From positions 12,307,838-12,371,837 of the forward strand of contig OU452231.1 of NCBI GenBank assembly GCA_911728455.2: a stretch of DNA of 64,000 nt. The letters run 5' to 3'. Of this stretch, positions 1-12,700 are shown piece by piece (the stretch's first letter is position 1; every line of letters starts with the position of its first letter). The notes beneath the pieces are model-generated. The model did no database searches. It was given only the letters and a program-made list of their open reading frames with translations, and was not told the origin of the DNA. Made by a program: the position numbers and the translations under genes. This DNA is from Marthasterias glacialis. Its lineage: Eukaryota > Echinodermata > Asteroidea > Forcipulatida > Asteriidae.

Positions 1-144
1 TTTTGATTAAAAAAAACAAAAATACCCAGGAATATTACTAATACCGAAAAAACATCTTGCCACGTGTACTCCATAAAAGTAATTTTTTTATTAGGAAAGT
101 ATAAAACCAAAATGGAACCAAAACAGCATTAACTTTTAAGGACC

Positions 145-225
145 AATGGTTAACTAGTGGTTGGTTAGTGACGTTCATAGTGCATGCGCACTGAAGTTGA
201 AGTGCGAACGACTCTAGTCATGTCA
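145..225. mobile_element. Partial copy of the GGTTAACTAGTGGTTGG foldback repeat
   Basis: Contains aatggttaactagtggttgg, then gtgcatgcgcactgaagttg, then aagtgcgaacgactct, the same order as at 40095. The rest of the element is missing. Confidence 0.65.
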
Positions 226-410
226 TGTCCATGCGATCATGAGTAATGGTGAAACTCCGACTTGACAATGCCAAGAGAACAAAGATTCTCTTTATTGGAT
301 CGTCTGTTTTATTTCTCATGTGGCATAAATTGCCAAATATCGGCCGTTACCTACAGCATAGGAGTGGAACTAAACACGAAACCATTGACTGCCGGCTCAC
401 TCCGACTTAC

Positions 411-798
411 CTCCATTGAGCCGAAATACAATGATTGAACAATGGTACGTGGAAGCCTCACAATCTCTTGTAATCCCTTCTTGGAACAAAAAGGACAAAG
501 GTCTGTAATCGGGGATTACACAAAAAGCAAAGTACTTTTGAGGGTTCCTTGGTTTCATTAGCAGAGATATATAACATCAATAGTAATAATTATAATAATA
601 ATATTAATAATAATGGCAGTTATAAAATTAAACAACAATTTGCCTCGTTTGACATTGTCCCTCGAATGATTGTATTAGTGCATTGTAGTGATTATGACAA
701 TGTTTAAAACTCACTGCAGTCACAAGTGTTTGAAGAGCATTGATTTCCTTAAGCCGTTGCAAGGCTTTCTTGACACCGTCGATGATGTCCACAGAAGG
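411..798 (-). CDS. Exons 14 and 15 of the giant gene (last in window)
   Basis: Exon 14 (798-715, 84 nt, phase 0) follows a strong acceptor (tgccctccccccttccag) and encodes PSVDIIDGVKKALQRLKEIN then ALQTLVTA, ending ACTGCA|gtgagt. Exon 15 (479-411, 69 nt, phase 0) follows a long pyrimidine tract (cctttgtcctttttgttccaag) and encodes KGLQEIVRLPRTIVQSLYFG then SME, ending GGAG|gtaagt. The AAG acceptor makes exon 15 less certain. No stop codon is reached, so the gene continues beyond position 1. Confidence 0.62.
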
Positions 799-3700
799 CT
801 GGAAGGGGGGAGGGCAAAGAATTCAGAGATAATAAGTAAGACAATTCTTGCCGACAGGTACTGGATTTGAGTTTGTATGAAATGGACCGCCTCATGACTG
901 AACGTCACAGGAACAAGTGGCCACAAAAAAAGCTCCGTATTGGCAGCCAACCAAAACTAATAAGCATGTAACAGTTAAAGTCAATGATTAGGTTAGATAA
1001 GATTAGATTAGATTCATATTTTTTGTCCACAATTTAAAAACATAGAAACTCAATATCCACTGGCAATGGTAAAGTGACATCCAATAAATAATTACAATAT
1101 GTATACACAAAAAACAGAAATTATAAAAAGATTATACCCAAAAAGTTCATATCATAAAAATACAGTAAACACAACTGCATGACACCTACAGTTAGCATGA
1201 CCTGGGGTGGATTTCACAACATTAGTTCTAACTTAGGACTAGTCCTAACTTGGGACTAGTCCTAACTTAGGACTAGGACCTTATGACTAGTCCTATAAGT
1301 TAGGACTAGTTACTCGTCCAAACTTGAGATAAGACTAGTCCTAGCACTTTATGAAATCCACACCTGCACGTTTACTAACTAAACCATGACGATATCCTTG
1401 CACTTAAGCTCAAAATTTGTGCAACATTTTGGGCAACAAAATCCAACCAAAATAAAAAATAGTATTCCACAAATTATCGATTGCAGAGATGAGACCCAAC
1501 AATGAGACTAAAGTAGTTTATACGGGTGGGTTGAATTCCGTCAATTTAGCGAGCGTTAATGTGTCCCAGAAATGGTGGAAAACATCAAAACAGGACATAT
1601 AAAGTTGACCTCAATTAGATTGGTGTACAGCATGACTAATGTAAAAGTACCAATGCTGAATGTTTGTGAGAAAAAAAAAAGAAAAAGTATGAGAGGTACA
1701 ACCAAGGCAGTTCATCAATAGACATATCTACATTTTTAAAGCTCTATTCCTTAAGACAAATCTACCTTAGCAGTCACCCGGAGGCCAAATGCAAGTGAAA
1801 ACTGTGGCAGGCAAGTCAAAACACCTTCATCTGTAGTCCACCAGGGGTGGATTTCACGAAGCGCTAGGACTAATCTTATCTCCATAGGATGAGTAACTAG
1901 ACCTAACTTATATGACTTGTCATAACTTAAGAGATCCTAAGAGATCTATAAGTCCTAAGTTAGGACTAGTTTTGTGAAATCCACCCCAGGTCAGTCTAAA
2001 TTGTGCTACTAGGCAAAATAAATGTGCATAAGAATTGACAATCTATGTTGCTTCTATAAAGCTTCTAAAAAAACTACAAATTCAGGAGGTACATGTACTT
2101 ACTTCTAAACACAGAGTGGATCAACCACAGGCCCAATTAAAATGTGCCATATATTTGGCATTTTTTAACTTAACCAATTCCAGGGGTTATGAGCGCGAGC
2201 AAAACATGCTGGGAAAATTGGCGTGGCAATTTAAAGGAAAAAAAAATCTTAATAGAAACCCCTGCATACCAATCACACCAGTGAATCATTTCAAACTTAC
2301 CATCGCTTTCCTCTGGATCATACCCATGACCAGGTCATAGAGAGGGAGGATGTGGTTTTGCTGGAAGAGCGCCCTCCCTAGTCGGTTCATCAGGGCCATG
2401 TTCATGTCCGCGATGTTGGGCTTCATGGGCAACAGATTATTGAACACCTTCATGGCCCTGAGTCCATACAATCCATCCAGACAGTTGTTAAATCACAAGA
2501 CCACAAAATGAAAGCATGCGAAAGAAAACAAATCTCCATCAACATAAGATCTACTTATGAGGTTAACAGTTTTTTTTAAACAACAAAAACACACACACAC
2601 TGCATACAATATTTTAAATGACAAAATGCAAACTAAAACTCAACATGTAAGATGGGCGGGAGCTGGGAGGCCTGCCTGCTTCAGACAATGAATGAGCAAT
2701 GGACTACCAAGAAACAAGCTGACCAGCCAGGAACGATGGTGGTGTAATGAACCCTGGGTCATGTTACACGCGACGACCCTTGCCAGCTGCAACTGACCAC
2801 CCAGCATAGGAAGTAGCTGCAACAGATGGGTTGCAATAGACGCCATCTTTGATGACAATTTCCATTTTGGCTCGTTGCCGCGTCAAGCTCTGTAAATGTC
2901 AACGCTGCTTGAGTTGCTTACCAACCAATCCTGAAAGGAGTTTATGAAACGCATGCGGCAGTATCTACGCGTAACGCACAGTTGTGAGCTCAAAAATGTG
3001 CAGTCAATGTCATCAAAAAAGGCTGGTTTTCCCATTCTTGACGTCCTGTGCAACCCATTTATAGACCACCATGGTTGCCCCTTCCTCCATATTAATATAT
3101 TTAATACTTAAATTGTTAGTAGTGGGGCCAGTTCTAAGTTGACTCACATCAGGTGGAAGGTTGATGGTTCCCCGGTTTCACCGTCATGCAGGAGGTGCTG
3201 GATGAGCAGCATACACTGCACCGTACAGTCGTACTGAGGGATGTGAGAGATCTCCTCAAGAACACGATAAGCAACCTGAGAAGAAGGTTTTCAATATTTG
3301 CAATTCAAATTGAACAGACCGATCCATAAAGCCCCGCCTAGCTTAGCAACTGCCTAGCAACAGCATACGGTGTGATTTTCTTGCCACGATCGCAGCGGTG
3401 GTTCGGTTGCGGCCACACACACGTATCGGATACACACACGTACATGGTTTTCATAAACGGTACGGATTTATAGTTTTGTGGCCTTTTTGAGCAGTGCCTC
3501 GAGTCCGAAAAACAATGCAGACAGGAACACTGTTAAACCACTTTCACACAACTGTACAGGGACCACTGCTGTGGGATTTGCACCACCAGAAATATGAAAA
3601 AAAAATTAAAGCGTGCTGTTAAGAATCAGAACAATAGCAGCACATTAATTTTAATTGGATTTTAATTCGTTGGACTTTGTCTGACTTTCAGTGGTGTTGT

Positions 3701-6700
3701 CAAGGCTGTGATTGGTTAATATGTTAGTAGGCTGGGCTTAGTGGATCGGTCTATGGGAAAATGTGCAGAAACAAAGTGCTCTTTTCTGGACTGTGATAAC
3801 AGACTTCAGTTTATTGGTGTTTTGTACGTACCCAGACATTATTAGATTATTATTATTATAACTGTGTGTAGTACTCACAGACCACTTAGCTGGATCCCGC
3901 ACGCCCTGTCCACAACATCCATGTAAAATCTGCAGCAAAAGTGTAAGGCTAGAAGCACGTGGCAGACTGGTCCTCTGAAACTCCATCCAGGCTTTACTAA
4001 CGTGTCCCCAGCGGGCGAGGTCTTGAATGAAGTCAATGATGTTCTTGGAGAGGCCTGGCAGCTTCTGGGCGACTCCCCTATACCGAGGGTCGTAAAACTG
4101 CATCAGGGGGCGTGGATAGTGACAAAGGGTGCCAGGGTGCATGGGTAGGAAGGCTGAATGGGGGACAGCGGACCCTTCATCGAGTAGATACAATTGGGTA
4201 CGAGGCTGAAACTCAGATATCGGGCGTTGGGAATAGTGGGATGCTGAAGGTGGATGAGGAGGGGGTGGGGGAGGAGGCGGGGGTGGGGGTGGGGATGATT
4301 TACGAACATTGGCCTGTTGGGTTCCATTGTAACTCGGATGATTCAACATGTCTTGTCCAACCACTCTGCTACCGGCAGATGGGGGTCTATTTGCTTGTTG
4401 TCCATTGTTGTCCCCCTGTACAGATTCAAAATTAACAGTTATAAATATAGAGAGCTTAATTACCAAATAAAATGTTTCAAAATAAAATTCATCAGTGTCT
4501 ATAATCAGTTTTATTGGAGTCTTTTGGGGACGCCAGGTGGCAGGCAGACATAATTATTCGAGGAAGTGTGGGCATACCCAGAACTACCTTAACTATGGCA
4601 AATTGCTTGGTGTAGCTGCTGCCTCTGACTTGCATCCTAAAGTTTCCCATTAGCTAACCCCAAGCCCCTTTAGAAAAAATAAATAAATAAATAAAAGTAA
4701 AAATTATGTTCACTTTCATGCAAGTTCAGATTCTATTAAAAAACATGTTATAAATTTATTCTCAGTGTGACCAGGCACTTTCAGTGCACTGTCCCTTTAA
4801 GACCAATTACATTGTGGATCCTCTGGTTGCCCTAGCAACTGCTACCAACAGTGAGGGTCCTGAGCTCAACAGCATGGTCAGGATAGTTGGCTTGAGCCAA
4901 GACGTCATTCAATTCTTAGACAGCACTGGTTGCACACCCAGTTAGCCCTCACTCAAATTCTATATAGGAGATACAGAAATCTCAAACATCCCATCCTTGA
5001 TCTTTGAGTACTGACTTTGTTCTTTATAATTATTCCCTTAGGTTAGTCTACAATCCATACTTTTGTTTAACTTTCACAATTTGGGATGTTTTAGTTTATT
5101 TGAATTGTTCAGCTTTGACAATTTCCATCTATTGTTTGATGCTATTTTATTGGGCACAGTCCAGTAGGATTATTTAAACATTGTTTTAGCAGTTCAGGTT
5201 AATGGGCATGCATTGGATAATCTTTTATTGGATTTCTTACTATTACTTTTGCTTCTTGCAAGAGCTCTTTGCTAGGTTGTTAGGCTGCATTGACTCTAGA
5301 ATTATTGTGAACATTTAAGTAGGTGGGTCAAGAGACAACTCTTCCTTGGACTTAAAGGGGATATTATAATTCTTGACTAAAGAAGCTTGTTTCTTTGATT
5401 CTTTGACAAAGGTATTCAAAAAGATTAAGAAATTATTTGGCTCATAAAGTTTGATTTAACTTCTTTGTTTTCCATGCTTCTAATATTTGCCATAAAGCTT
5501 GAAGTTTACTTATTATTGTTCCTTTCTGTTTTTATTGTAGCCTTACCATCAACCTTTTTTTGCGGTACTAATAAACTTGTAAAAAGAGCTTATTGTGTGG
5601 TCACATCAGTTATCCACTATATTATACAAACAGTCGTGAAATCACCGCCCCCACCCCCACCCCTAACCTTCACCCTAGTGTGCTACCAACCAGATCATTA
5701 CAGCTCTACCTACCTGACAAGAATTTGCAGCTTCAAGAAGAGCATGCTTGAACGTACATCTCTGGCGACGGCAATGACCAGTCCGCACATATTCAAAACA
5801 GTAACCCTTTGGTATAGCCTACAGAAACAAAAATATTTTGAATCAATAATACCTGACAGCTTGTTATTAAGATTAGTTCTCAATCCTCACGTCTGATTCC
5901 TTAGAGTCAAGTCTAAGTCAAGAGTCGTTTGGGTCACGTCCGAGTTTGAGTGGGTGTAATTAACCATTTTGACTCAAGTCCGTGTCCAAGTCATAAAAGT
6001 TTTGAATCAAGTCAGAGACAAGTCATGGGTCATGCATTCCTACTTACAAATGAGGCTGTTCTTTTATTTCAATTATTCGATTCACTGGTTCTCTTGCTAA
6101 TATTGTTGAACAGTTTCTGTGTTAACTCAGAACAAGTCTCCATGCTGTTTGAATGAAATGGATACATACTAATATAATAGTCTTCTTTTATCCTCGGTGC
6201 AATGATCTGTTTAACTGCTTGCAGTACCCTTAGCCAATTATACTATTTGAACTGACTTCTCATTACTGGGTGAGCTCTGTGGTCCAGGAGCTATGACATC
6301 TGCCCAAGAATACAGAGGGTCATGGGATCGAATACCTCAATGTGACTGTAGGGTATTTCCACAGGACTCTAAAAGTTCTGAGAAGTCAAGTGCTTAAATT
6401 TGGGAAGGACAAATACTTAACTAATAATAGAAGTATACATATATAAAAGAAGAAAAAAAAACATTTGCCTGATTTGTTACACCCGGACGAGGAGCTGCTT
6501 GGGCCTGGTTGGTGCCCAAAATCCTCCCCTCACTATTCCTGTTCAACCTGCCTGGATCAGGCATGGAACAGTCCACACCAGAAAGGCTGTTGATTGGTTG
6601 ATACTGTGAAACTTCGGACCAGTCCACTGTTTGGAGGGGAGCATTTCCACTGACGGACCTACGGTCAGGTGTAGAATTGATAAAACAATTTTTTTCTTAA

Positions 6701-9700
6701 TGAATGCGGTTTAAAATTTGTCCTTTTGAATTTCCACACCCCAACCATCTCAAACAAAGCAAAATTTATCTGCTAATTTTGCAGTCCTCCACAGCCAAAC
6801 CTATTATGGCCAGACTTGTTAATTCAAGCTTAGCAGGCATGATATGTTGGCCCTTAGAGAAAAAGTTGGACAATTTTATTGAGTAGAAGGGCTGACCACA
6901 CCCTCCCATATATCTGCCACTGGTAAAATAGAGTTAAAGACTTAACTTAACAAAGGCTTAAGGATATCTCACCTTGAGTCAATGTCAGCTTTGTTAATCC
7001 CCTGCCGAGGGTTGACATGTCGTGAAGAAGAGCCCCCAGATGGTCTCTTCTCTGATTGGCTGGTGTTGGTGGTGGTGGGGGGGGGGGAAGGGTGAACAAA
7101 AAAAACCCCAACTTTTTAATGGTCGATTCTTTACAAATTCAAGATTACTTGATTTATGAGCAAGGTGACTTAGATGAAAGCAATAAAAAGTAATATATGT
7201 GTGGGGAAAGTTTTTGCACTAAAATGCAGGTCTCAAGTTCGAATCCGTGGTACCTGTGGAATGTTGTTAAACATGTCACAGAACTTAGAAGGCATCAAAT
7301 ACACAGTGTTTTACATACATTAGTGTAGGACAGTAACTAAATTATATGGTAAAAAGTATTGAACAGTTCACCCGCCATCACTAAAACACAGATACCAAAA
7401 CCCTTTTTTACAGCGCCCCCTATGAAACTTCCAGGCCCAAATAATGAGCAGGTTCGATCAAGGACCATAGTTAACCATAGTTTGACTAACTCTGATCGAA
7501 CTCACGCTAGTCAAGAATGGTCGGACTAGTCAAGTCGACAGTTCGCGACCAGCCTGTCGAGGTTGGTCGCATCACTGGTTACCAATAGCCATTTCATAAG
7601 CACAGTGCAGAGGGGACCAGTTATTAGAAAAATGATAAACAAAATGCTAATGCTGATTTTGCTGTTTTTCTCCTCATCGCAATGGATGGACATGACAAGA
7701 CTTGTTCGCACTTCAACTTCAGTGTGAATGCACTACCTACATCATTAACCAACCACTGGTTGACCACTGGCCCTTGATCGAACTTGCTCAATGCTTCATC
7801 CCCGTGAAATAAAAAAACACCAAAGTTGAAAAAAGCTCACCCCATTTGTTTGTCTATCTCAAGAAGCTCATCTCCAAAGTCGTCCAGGAAACCAGGTGAG
7901 TCACACAGTAAGGACAGGCAGTCCTCTTCCGGAAACTCAAAATGCTCCACAAGGGGAGACAGCAAGATGTCCGCTAGGCCAGTAGACAAGTTTTGCGGGT
8001 CTTCTTCAAAATTTGTGGCTGCAGTACATTGGTAAAGGATTATTTAATAATCAGGCCCCAATTTCATGGCATTGTTTATCATGGACTTTTTTTCACACAG
8101 AATTCGTAGCCGCAGAATTGTGTTGCAAGCAGCTCCATGAAAATGGGTCCTGGTTTAACCCTTTAGCACTTGCGCACAATTAAACATTGCGTCATTTACT
8201 CCTTGAACGCGCCATGGAAATTCACAAGACTTTTTGCTGTGCATAGAAATCCTTAGATAACTTTCGTTGTGATTATTTTCTTGTGTTACAAGTTTAGTTT
8301 ATTGTGTAGAGGATGAAACTACCTTTTGAATGATTTGCTCAGCTGTTTTGTTTGCTTTACCAAATCAAAAGCAATGAGGTTGGAAACATAAGACACATCA
8401 GATAAAATTAGGAAACATTGTGTACGAATTAAACGTTTGTTACGTGGCGTTGCATGCGATTTTGCTCAACTGTACTGTCATCTCAAAGAAAGAAAATGTA
8501 AAGATAGACATCTATCTAATTGTTTGCGGTACCTGCCGCCAATAATACTGGATTCGAACTGGCCCCTCATCACCGGGCGTGCTCGGTGGTCTAGTGCTTA
8601 AGACATCTGCTCTAGTCATGCGGGAGTCGTGGGTTCGAATCCCACCCGAGTTGCCTGTGGATTTTTTTCCACAGGACTCGAAAGCACTGAGTATACAGTG
8701 CTTACACACATCGGTGAAAGGCAAATTGAAATTTATATTCATTCCCCCCAATGCAAATATTGACATCTATCTAATGATGTAGTATCTCGCCTGCCAGAAA
8801 GGCCCAGGAATGTACAAGGTTAAACTTTTTTTAAACAAAGGTTCAAAAGTACAACAAAGAAAGGGCAATTAGAAAACGGTTCCACTTATTTCTAATTTCA
8901 AATCGTACTTTTTATAACTTGATAGTAGTACCCATTTATCCTGTTTCTGAAACACTGTGTAGGACAGGTCATATATGGGTTGATGTGGTTGGCTGCCAAA
9001 GGTGAAACTGCATGCCAGCAGCTTGAACACAGCTAGCTGTGTCCTTAACAATTCAGCTTCTCAGGTGCCAGTAAGGATGATTAGCCTCCCAAATTGTTAT
9101 AATATATCATCACCCAGCATTTACATCCTTGTGTTGATGTACAGAAGTAAAAAAAAAGCTTGCTGAACATACATCGGTGTATAGGTAAAAATTACAAATA
9201 ATATTCTTTATCCCCGATGCAAAAATGAACTAGTATAAAGCTTTTTAAGTGTTATTGCAAAAACGAATCATATTGTTGTTCCAAATCCTTCAGCATCAGT
9301 TACAGATAGAAAAAGAATACAACAACTGGATAGTAGACAAGAAAGAAAAATGCATCATAAACTGAAATGGGGAGAAAAGCTTACCTGGTCTTGGACTTTC
9401 TGGAACTTGTTGGCATTGAGGAGAATGGCAGTTCTGCTTGAGTATCTCTCTGTCCAGTTCTGGCATAGACAAGGTTGTTTGGGAAGAGGGTGGGGTTCTT
9501 CCTCTGGATGCAGTCTCACAAGAAGCGGGTGCAGAAGTACAGTTCTTACTTTGAGTAGATTTAACATAATCAACAGGTTCCAGCCTTTTGTAGAGATTAT
9601 CTGCAGAACAACCTTTAAAGGGTACTGCCTCATTGGACTGGCTTCCTAGTTGGGAAGATGCAATTCCTTTGCTTTCTTTGTCTGCTGCATTGGACATTTT

Positions 9701-12700
9701 CTGTTCTTCGATCTGAACAAGTGCTCGACCACTAGCAAGCTGCTCTTGGCTCAACAGAAGATCTTGACCTCCAACCTGTTGCTCAGGACTCAACAAAGGA
9801 ATTTGATCATCCAGCTGCTGTGCTGGGTTCAGGAAAGGATTTTGACCATCAGCCTGCTGTGCTGGGCTCAATACATGATCTCGACAACCAGCCAGCTGCT
9901 CAGGGTTCAAGAGTGGAGTTTGTACATCAACATCAACCTGTTGTGATGGGCTCAACAGAGGAGTACAAACATCAACCTGCTGCTCCAGGCTCAGTAAAGG
10001 AGTTTGACCACCATCTTGTTGCTCTGAGCTCAACATAGGAGTTTGACCACCAACCTGCTGCGATGAGCTCAACAGAGGAGTATGAACATCAACCTGCTGC
10101 TCTGGGCTCAAAAAAGGGGTTTGACCACCATCTTGTTGCTCTGGGCTCAACAAAGGAGTTTGACCACCAACCTGCTGCGATGAGCTCAACAGAGGAGTAT
10201 GAAGACAAACCTGCTGCTCTGGGCTCAACAAAGGAGTTTGACCACCTTGCTGCGCTAGGCTCAGCAGAGGAATAGGGACATCTTCCTGCTGTTCGGGGTT
10301 CAAGAAAGGACTCTGGCCACCAGCCTGCTGTACTGAGCTCACAACAACAGTTTGATTATCAGTGTGATGTGCTGGGCTCAACAGTGGAGTCCGACCACCA
10401 ACCTCCTCCCGTTGACTCAACAGACAAGACTGACCATCGGTCTGCTGTACTGGGATCAATAAAGGAGCTTGACTATCAACTTGCTGTTCGAGGCTCAACA
10501 GATGAATTTGACAGTCAACCTGCTGCTCTGGGCTCAACAAGAATGCTCGACCACCAGCCTCCTGCTCTCGAATACTGGGACAAGTTGGCCCATTATCTCG
10601 TTGCTCTTGATTCAACAAAGAATCTCCTCTTGGATCTTCCATAAAAGTGCAACCTGTTGAAAGTAGCATTTAGCTTGATAAATCTATGGGACATTACTCA
10701 TAATTTCGGAAACTATTTCCCAGTCCCCATCCCATGCTGCAATGGAAGGGAATATATAGCATCTACATGGGAAGACATAGTATTTTAGTGGGATCTATAG
10801 AATGTTTTGAAGTGATTGCGCAAAGTGACCCAAATAATAACACCAGGGCTGAGATTGTATGAACATGAACGATCCTGAACATTTGATAAAAGTTCCCTCT
10901 TTGAATTGAGATAAAGCCAATAAAGTTGCAAGATGTTACATTGTAGAGGTTTACAGACTCTCTACATCATTTGAAATAGATATCTGAAGGTTTGGTCACA
11001 ACATGGGCCAAGTCTGTCATCTCTGTGATGGCAATTTCGCCTCTTACAAGAAAATCTGAAGGTGCAGGGAGACCAATGAAAAATCCTGATTAATTACATG
11101 CCTGTAACATGCAAACTTAAAATCATCAGAATACACAAATGTTTACCTTGATTTTTAGAGTTAATTCTGTCACCATCTGAAGTGGTACCAGTTGAGCATG
11201 ATGCCCTCGCCATATTTCTGTTCGAAACCACACAGTCTGAACGGCTGGTGAAAATCGGCGAACATCTCGGTCTGGTTCCTCCACCAGAGACTGAGATCAG
11301 TGGAAGTGTGCGGGGCGGGGGCACATCCTGGGTAGCTTGGCTGTTCAATGATGTGAAGGGAGGGCATGTAGATGGCAAATTGTCCACTGAAGTGACGACT
11401 ACTTTGACGGATGGTGATGCATTGAAGAAAGTCTCATTGTTGCACCCTTCTTCAGATGAGCTCATCTCCACGGTGCTGCTGGCTACTTCCATTGATTCAT
11501 ACTCACTCAATAAGATGTCAACTGCAAGACATCAACACATTAAAAAAAACAAGGGTCACTATGCGTCTGGCAACATGACAATAACAACAAAAATGATTTG
11601 CTGAGGGGAAAAAGTTTGCGAGACAAGCATAACTGCCTTTTCCCCTATTTGAAGCAATTATAGACAAGTGTCTTGCTCAAGGACACAAGCGTCATGACTA
11701 GATTCGATCCCACATCCTGAATCCTACATCCTGATGACTTAGCCACCAGAACTTGAGTCCGATGCACTAAACCGCTCAGCTACGACACGCTACAAATGCG
11801 GGTAACAAGTGAAAGTTCATTTCGAGTGTTAATGCTGATAAGGGCAACGACAAATAAACATTCTTGATTCCAAAACTACCTCCCAAAAGTCAAGTTTTTA
11901 TACAAATCTCATCAAACCTTGGTTTTGCAGTTCACAGTCAATATCCACACCACTTCCAGAATCGCCAACACTCGAGGTATTAACCTCCATCTCACACGAG
12001 GAGAGTTGAGCGGAAGGTATCATCTTGGACAGGGCCTTTCCTGATCCCTGAAGTGCCCTGGGTACAAAGCAGCCTCCATAGCTTGGGATTGTAGGAAGGT
12101 CATCCACCACGGAGACAACTTCAACAGTGTGGGCAACCTCCGGCGCCTCTACAATCTCAAAACCACTGGCTGATAAGTTGGCAGGACAGATATTCTTATT
12201 ACTATGAAAGGTGAACACGTTCGCTGAAACTTTATATTTTATTTTGTTGTCTAATTTTCTATTTGTTTTGTTTTAAATGTGACACATCCAACAGAGCAAG
12301 CGGCAATAACAGAATGAACTTTAGTTAATCGACAGTGCAAAAACTGTTTTTGTTTTACATTACAAGCAAGTTTGCAAGTTAAAAAACAATGTATCTCGCT
12401 TAAAATATCTTGGATGTACACATAAAACTTGATAGACTAAATATACTAATCCGAGCAACTTGTTCATGGGCGTTGTTTGCACCACCGCAACTATGGCCGC
12501 CGCACACAGGCGTCGACGCACACCCACTGTAAATCCTCCATGCTGATTGGCACATGTGTGCAGCTGGCACGCTATTGTCATGTCACGCATGTACGGTGGC
12601 CATAGCTGCGTGGTGTAAACCACAATGAAGGAGCGCTGCTTGGATTAGCGTATAGGTGCCAAGGTACCACATTTTTGTACAGGGCATCTCTCTGTACAAA

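Noticed and set aside
2640..2858. 72-aa minus ORF in the intron between exons 12 and 13
   Set aside because: The phase chain from exon 12 (two bases left) to exon 13 (one base needed) is already complete; adding it lacks good splice sites.
6478..6479. GT donor CCGG|gtgtaa for exon 9
   Set aside because: It leaves one extra base and shifts the frame of the zinc-finger exon, while the GC donor ten bases later keeps it.
8581..8655. A functional tRNA gene with a canonical GGTTCGAATCC box
   Set aside because: It is the head of a SINE with a defined target-site duplication; the acceptor stem is imperfect.
9650..10660. Plus-strand ORFs across the LLSPEQQ exon
   Set aside because: They are antisense shadows of a 39-bp tandem repeat, with no splice support or family resemblance.
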